Source of the DNA: Pelomonas sp963422775
GTDB lineage: Bacteria > Pseudomonadota > Gammaproteobacteria > Burkholderiales > Burkholderiaceae_C
Assembly (NCBI GenBank): GCA_963422775.4
Contig: CAUJSJ030000169.1
Span: 16,982 to 80,981, forward strand
Direction: 5' to 3'
Length of the DNA stretch: 64,000 nucleotides
The notes beneath the pieces were generated by a model. The model was not told the DNA's origin, made no database searches, and worked only from the letters and a program-made list of their open reading frames with translations. A program made the translations under genes and the position numbers. Positions 60,009-64,000 of this stretch are shown piece by piece (the first letter of the stretch is position 1; every line of letters begins with the position of its first letter).

Positions 60009-61574
60009 TCAGCGGTCGCGGCCGGTGGTGAGCTTGAACACGCCCACCACCTCGGTCATCTGCTGGGCCTGGCTGCGCAGGCTGTCGGCGGCCGCTGCGG
60101 CCTCCTCGACGAGGGCGGCGTTCTGCTGCGTGACGCGGTCCAGCTGCTGCACGGCCTCGCTGACCTGGCCGATGCCGGTGGTTTGCTCGTGGGTGGCGGA
60201 GCCGATCTCGGCGATCAGGTCGGCCACGCGCCTGACCTGGGTGACGATCTCCGTCATCGTGCTGCCGGCCTCGCCGACCAGGCGCGAGCCGGCATCGACG
60301 TTGTCCACGCTCTGCCCGATCAGCGCCTTGATCTCGCGGGCCGCCTGGGCGCTGCGCTGCGCCAGGGTGCGCACCTCGCCGGCCACGACCGCGAAGCCGC
60401 GGCCCTGCTCACCCGCGCGCGCCGCCTCGACCGCCGCGTTCAGCGCCAGGATGTTGGTCTGGAAGGAGATGCCGTCGATGGTGCCGATGATGTCGGCGAT
60501 CTTGCGCGAGCTGCTGCTGATGTCGCCCATGGTCGCGATGACCTGCTGCACGACCTGGCCGCCCCGCACCGCCACGCCGCTGGCCGATTCGGCGAGCTGG
60601 GTGGCCGTTTGCGCCGTCTCGGCGTTCTGTCGCACCGTGGCATTCATCTCCTCCATGGACGCGGCCGTCTGCTCCAGGTTGGCGGCCTGCTCTTCAGTGC
60701 GCTGCGACAGGTCGGCGTTGCCGCTGGCGATCTCGCCCGCGCCGGTGAGGATGGAGTCGGCGCCGTTGCGCACCTGGCGCACGATGTGCACCAGGCCCTC
60801 GTTCATCTGGCTCAGCGCGCCCAGCAGCGTGGCGATCTCGTCACGGCCCTCGGGGGCAATGGCCGAGGTCAGGTCGCCCCCCGCCACCGCCTGGGCAAAG
60901 CCGACGGCGCGCCGTACCGGCTCGGTGATGGAGCGGGTGATCAGCCAGGCCAGGCCGCCGCCCAGCAGCAGGGCGATGGCGGTGAGGAAGACGGTCGTCG
61001 TCACGGCGGCGCTGCGGGTGCCCTGGCCGCGCTGGTATTCCGCAGCGGCCTCGTCGATCTGCAGCTTGACGAGCTGGTCCGACAGCTCGCGTGCCTTGGT
61101 GCCCAGCGGCAGCGTCTTTTCTTCGTAGATCTGCTGCGCCGTGCTCATGCCGCCGGTGGACAGCGCTGCGCTGACCGGCAGCAGGCCTTCGTCGACATAG
61201 GCCTTGCGCGCGGCAGTGAAGCGCTGGGCGAGGTCCTTCTCCTGCTCGGTCAGGTGGGTGGCCAGGTACTCGTCCAGCACCTGCTGGCCGCGCTTGAGGT
61301 TGGCGGCGAGCTCGTCGCTGCGGCGCTTGATCTCGTCGAAGGCCGGCGAGCGCAGCATCTCGACGATGACGAGGCGGTTGCGCGTGGAGAGGTTGTTCAG
61401 CTCACCGAGCTGGGCCAGCGGGATGGTGCGGTCCTTGTAGACCGTCTCCAGCCCTGCCGCGACGCGGTAGATGCCGCGCACGCTGACGGCGGCCACCACG
61501 AGCATCAGCGCCAGCACGACCGCGAAAGCGATGCCGAGCCGGCTGCCGATGCGCAACTGCTTCAGAGCATTCAT
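60009..61574 (-). CDS. Methyl-accepting chemotaxis protein
   Basis: The 521-residue chemoreceptor has a membrane segment (LGIAFAVVLALMLVVAAVSV), a 4-helix-bundle ligand domain (about 35-180), a second helix (TTTVFLTAIALLLGGGLAWLITRSI), a HAMP domain and the cytoplasmic signalling domain. The conserved hairpin RAGEQGRGFAVVAGEVRTLAQRSAQAAREIKALI is intact. It belongs to the Tar/Tsr-like 36-heptad-class family typical of Burkholderiales. It is a single-gene unit with a GGGAGGG ribosome-binding site. Ligand unknown; no CheA/W binding pentapeptide was seen at the C-terminus. Confidence 0.95.
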   Translation of the reverse strand: MNALKQLRIGSRLGIAFAVVLALMLVVAAVSVRGIYRVAAGLETVYKDRTIPLAQLGELNNLSTRNRLVIVEMLRSPAFDEIKRRSDELAANLKRGQQVLDEYLATHLTEQEKDLAQRFTAARKAYVDEGLLPVSAALSTGGMSTAQQIYEEKTLPLGTKARELSDQLVKLQIDEAAAEYQRGQGTRSAAVTTTVFLTAIALLLGGGLAWLITRSITEPVRRAVGFAQAVAGGDLTSAIAPEGRDEIATLLGALSQMNEGLVHIVRQVRNGADSILTGAGEIASGNADLSQRTEEQAANLEQTAASMEEMNATVRQNAETAQTATQLAESASGVAVRGGQVVQQVIATMGDISSSSRKIADIIGTIDGISFQTNILALNAAVEAARAGEQGRGFAVVAGEVRTLAQRSAQAAREIKALIGQSVDNVDAGSRLVGEAGSTMTEIVTQVRRVADLIAEIGSATHEQTTGIGQVSEAVQQLDRVTQQNAALVEEAAAAADSLRSQAQQMTEVVGVFKLTTGRDR

Positions 61575-61649
61575 GCCATCCCTCCCTGGGCGGGTTGTCT
61601 CGTTGGACCCCGGGAGTCTGCACGAACAGCCCGTTCGCGTCGATCCGGA

Positions 61650-63206
61650 TCAGCGCCTGCGCGACCCGCTTCCTCCGAGGATGCTGCCCAGCACGCCGCG
61701 GATGATCTCTCGCCCCACGGCCGAACCGATGCTGCGCACGGCCGACTTCGCGGCGGCCTCGGCCAGGCCGGGATGGCGGCCGCCGCGCGGGCCGGTGGTG
61801 CCGAAGAGCACGTCCTTGAGGCCACCCAGCATGCCGCCACCATCGTCGGCGGGCGCAGGCGCTGGCGTGCCGCCCTTGAAGACGCTGCCGGCTTCTGCCG
61901 CCATGCCGCCAGCCGAAGGTGCCGCCGCCGCCGGTTTGCCGGCCAGCTTCTCGTAGGCAGATTCGCGGTCGAGCTGCTTCTCGTAGACGCCGGCCACCAG
62001 CGAGTTGGCCATCAGCGCCTGACGCTGAGCCGGCGTGATGGGGCCGATCTGGCTGCCCGGCGGCAGCACGAAGACGCGCTCGGTGATGCTGGGGCGACCC
62101 TTCTCGTCGAGCAGGCTCACCAGCGCCTCGCCGACGGCCAGCTCCGTGATGGCCGTGGCGATGTCCAGCCCCGGCTTGGCGCGCATCGTGTCGGCGGCGC
62201 TCTTGACGGCCTTCTGATCGCGCGGCGTGAAGGCGCGCAGCGCGTGCTGCACGCGGTTGCCGAGCTGGCCCAGCACCGCATCCGGGATGTCCAGCGGGTT
62301 CTGGGTCACGAAGTAGACGCCGACGCCCTTGGAGCGCACCAGGCGCACGACCAGCTCGATGCGCTCGACGAGAGCATCAGGCGCGTCCTTGAACAGCAGG
62401 TGGGCCTCGTCGAAGAAGAACACCAGCTTGGGTTTCTCCAGGTCGCCAACCTCTGGCAGCGTCTCGAACAGCTCCGAAAGCATCCACAGCAGGAAGGTCG
62501 CGTAGAGCCGCGGCGCGTTCATCAGTTTGTCGGCGGCCAGCACGTTGATGACGCCCAGGCCGCCTTCGGTCTGCATGAAGTCGGCGATGTTGAGCATGGG
62601 CTCGCCGAAGAACTTGTCCCCGCCCTGGGCCTCGATCTGCAGCAGGCCACGCTGGATGGCGCCCACGCTGGCCGCCGAGACGTTGCCGTACTGGGTGGTG
62701 AACTGACTCGCGTTGTCGCCCACGTACTGCAGCATGGCGCGCAGGTCCTTGAGGTCCAGCACCAGCAAGCCGTTGTCGTCGGCGATCTTGAACACCATCT
62801 GCAGCACGCCGGCCTGGGTCTCGTTGAGGGCCAGCATCCGCGACAGCAGCAGCGGGCCCATGTCGGAGACGGTCGCCCGCACCGGGTGGCCCTGCTCGCC
62901 GAAGACGTCCCACAGCGTGGTCGGACAGGCCAGCTTCTCGGGGGCGTCCAGGCCGCGGTCCTTGAGCACGGCCAGCAGCTTCTCGCTGGGGTTGCCGGCC
63001 TGGCTGATACCGGTGAGGTCGCCCTTCACGTCGGCCATGAAGACGGGCACGCCGAGCCTGGAAAAACTCTCGGCCAGCTTCTGCAGGCTGATGGTCTTGC
63101 CCGTGCCCGTGGCACCGGTGACGAGGCCGTGGCGGTTGGCCAGCGCGGGCAGCAGCAGGCACTCGATGTCGGCGTGGCGGGCCAGCAGGATGGGGTCGGC
63201 GGGCAT
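61650..63206 (-). CDS. HerA/YjgR-family ATPase (DUF853)
   Basis: The 518-residue protein has the P-loop GATGTGKT (31-38), MADVKGDLTG, a Walker B VFFFDEAHLLF and a C-terminal tail rich in Ala/Gly/Pro followed by AGSILGG-like residues. It fits the DUF853/YjgR branch of the HerA-FtsK superfamily, which are hexameric ATPases implicated in DNA processing but with no firm function here. ATG 63206 with GGAGA upstream is chosen over an earlier frame. Confidence 0.9.
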   Translation of the reverse strand: MPADPILLARHADIECLLLPALANRHGLVTGATGTGKTISLQKLAESFSRLGVPVFMADVKGDLTGISQAGNPSEKLLAVLKDRGLDAPEKLACPTTLWDVFGEQGHPVRATVSDMGPLLLSRMLALNETQAGVLQMVFKIADDNGLLVLDLKDLRAMLQYVGDNASQFTTQYGNVSAASVGAIQRGLLQIEAQGGDKFFGEPMLNIADFMQTEGGLGVINVLAADKLMNAPRLYATFLLWMLSELFETLPEVGDLEKPKLVFFFDEAHLLFKDAPDALVERIELVVRLVRSKGVGVYFVTQNPLDIPDAVLGQLGNRVQHALRAFTPRDQKAVKSAADTMRAKPGLDIATAITELAVGEALVSLLDEKGRPSITERVFVLPPGSQIGPITPAQRQALMANSLVAGVYEKQLDRESAYEKLAGKPAAAAPSAGGMAAEAGSVFKGGTPAPAPADDGGGMLGGLKDVLFGTTGPRGGRHPGLAEAAAKSAVRSIGSAVGREIIRGVLGSILGGSGSRRR

Positions 63207-63317
63207 GGGCGGTCTCCGGAGCAAGGGCAGGTCGGCGCGGCGAGTCTAGCGGTCCCTCGTCGACCGCCAGACTCCCGCCACCTCCGCCGCCCGGAGGCGC
63301 CAATGCCCGGGCGGCGC

Positions 63318-64000
63318 TCAGCTCGAACGGCGCTTGACCAGCCCCATCAGCGCCGAGCCGCCCAGCAGGAGCAGCAGGGCCGATGTGGGCTCCGGCACCG
63401 GCGCCAGGTGCACGTCGGTGACTGCCAGCGCCGAGGCGCCGAGCGTGTCCAGGCCGTCGAACACGCCCAGGCTGACGCTGTGCGCACCGGCGCTCAGCGG
63501 CGCGCTGGTGAAGGTCAGGTAGGCCGTCTCGTCGAACAGCGGCGAGGCCGAACTGCCCAGGAAGGTCGCGCTGTTGACGCTGGTCAGCTTGATGAGGGTC
63601 GTCTTGTCCAGCACCACATAGGCCGTGTCGTCGGCCGGGCTGCCCTGCGGGTCGTTGCTCATGAACTTCCACTGGAACACCAGCCGGTCGCCGGCCGCGG
63701 CCGTGAAGTCCGCGCTCAGCCCGGAGCCCACGGTGGCACCCATGCCGCTGAGCGAGCCCGCTGCGAGCCCGACGAAGGATTCCAGTGTGGCCGCCGCCAC
63801 GGCGCTGCCGCCGAACAAGAAGCCGGACGTGTCGGCCGTGCCGAGCACGGCCTGGGCGGCGAGGCCGGCGGGCGGCGCGCCGAATTGGCTGCTGGTGTCC
63901 ACGGCCACGTTGCCGGCTTTGCTCCAGCCCGTCAGGCCGCTGCCGAAGTCGCCGTTGGCGACACCTGCGGCGAGCGCCGTCGAGGCCACCAAGCTCAGGC
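63318..64000 (-). CDS. PEP-CTERM protein, 5' end beyond the window
   Basis: The gene is open at the right window edge; the visible 227 codons include the end of a signal peptide (LSLVASTALAAG), so its start lies outside. The body (NGDFGSGLTGWSKAGNVAV, SPLFDETAYLTFTSAPLSAGAHSVSLGVFDGLDTLGASALAV) resembles a DUF642/carbohydrate-binding-like beta sandwich. The C-terminal tag is PVPEPTSALLLLLGGSALMGLVKRRSS, a typical PEP-CTERM. It is the second such protein here, implying an exosortase system elsewhere in the genome. Confidence 0.85.
   Translation of the reverse strand, partial: LSLVASTALAAGVANGDFGSGLTGWSKAGNVAVDTSSQFGAPPAGLAAQAVLGTADTSGFLFGGSAVAAATLESFVGLAAGSLSGMGATVGSGLSADFTAAAGDRLVFQWKFMSNDPQGSPADDTAYVVLDKTTLIKLTSVNSATFLGSSASPLFDETAYLTFTSAPLSAGAHSVSLGVFDGLDTLGASALAVTDVHLAPVPEPTSALLLLLGGSALMGLVKRRSS

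Overview
The window reads as a chromosomal segment of a high-GC, motile, aerobic betaproteobacterium of the order Burkholderiales. The gene families point towards the Roseateles/Rubrivivax/Pelomonas (Sphaerotilaceae-Comamonadaceae) neighbourhood: class-typical flg genes, a DUF3460 protein, a DUF1841 protein, PEP-CTERM proteins, minCDE and a SUI1/YciH protein. The genus assignment is inference from gene content and codon use, not from a marker-gene search. No rRNA, tRNA, CRISPR array, integrase or insertion sequence was recognised. Coding density is very high and most genes sit in short, overlapping operons.

Layout. 1-4.6 kb: the 3' end of a GINT1-like beta-propeller gene, a frameshifted YtrA-type GntR regulator with its ABC ATPase and membrane partner, and an M20 amidohydrolase. 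4.6-11.5 kb: the flagellar rod/hook cluster flgBCDEFGH on the minus strand, divergent from flgA-flgM-flgN, with a sigma-28 promoter in front of flgM. 11.5-14.4 kb: a small secreted protein, DUF1841, an unusual zinc-ribbon protein fused to the C-terminal half of adenylosuccinate synthetase, and a PEP-CTERM protein. 14.5-20.3 kb: five genes that all overlap by 4 or 8 bases (kefF-like, kefC-like, sirtuin, ECF sigma factor, Ser/Thr kinase). 20.3-23 kb: an outer-membrane barrel protein and an OmpR-type two-component system. 23-29.6 kb: MaoC hydratase, DUF808, scpA, DUF3460, a SulP anion transporter with a striking leader hairpin, metG and a small charged protein. 29.6-30.25 kb: a non-coding, AT-richer stretch with DnaA-box-like motifs. 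30.25-36.7 kb: minCDE, VF530, an acyltransferase, a serine hydrolase, a ferredoxin, a YgjP-like metallopeptidase and dusC. 36.7-43.3 kb: a STAND-type regulator, DUF4242, DUF899, a Crp/Fnr regulator, a 1-Cys peroxiredoxin, an FtrA/GlxA-type regulator and rhodanese. 43.3-49 kb: S9 and S41 peptidases, SUI1 and a membrane-bound AraC regulator. 49-57 kb: a zinc-ribbon protein in a lower-GC patch, a class V aminotransferase, dbpA, a periplasmic-binding-like protein, a GAF-GGDEF cyclase and glnS. 57-64 kb: a ribbon-helix-helix protein with a membrane partner, a LytS/LytR-type two-component system, a chemoreceptor, a HerA/DUF853 ATPase and a second, truncated PEP-CTERM protein.

Functional themes are motility and chemotaxis (flg genes, methyl-accepting protein, diguanylate cyclase), envelope homeostasis (Kef system, SulP, two-component systems, outer-membrane barrel, PEP-CTERM proteins), core information processing (metG, glnS, scpA, dbpA, dusC, minCDE) and oxidative/electrophile stress (peroxiredoxin, DUF899, Kef, rhodanese). 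Four genes (gntR, flgE, flgA and a serine hydrolase) each need a single-base change in a G or C run to restore the expected frame. This pattern suggests sequencing or assembly indels rather than four independent gene losses. The most unusual items are the zinc-ribbon/PurA-half protein (12623-13375), the Shine-Dalgarno-sequestering leader of the SulP gene (27196-27246), the overlapping Kef-sirtuin-sigma-kinase unit (14507-20302) and the 30-bp operator of the ribbon-helix-helix gene (58047-58076).
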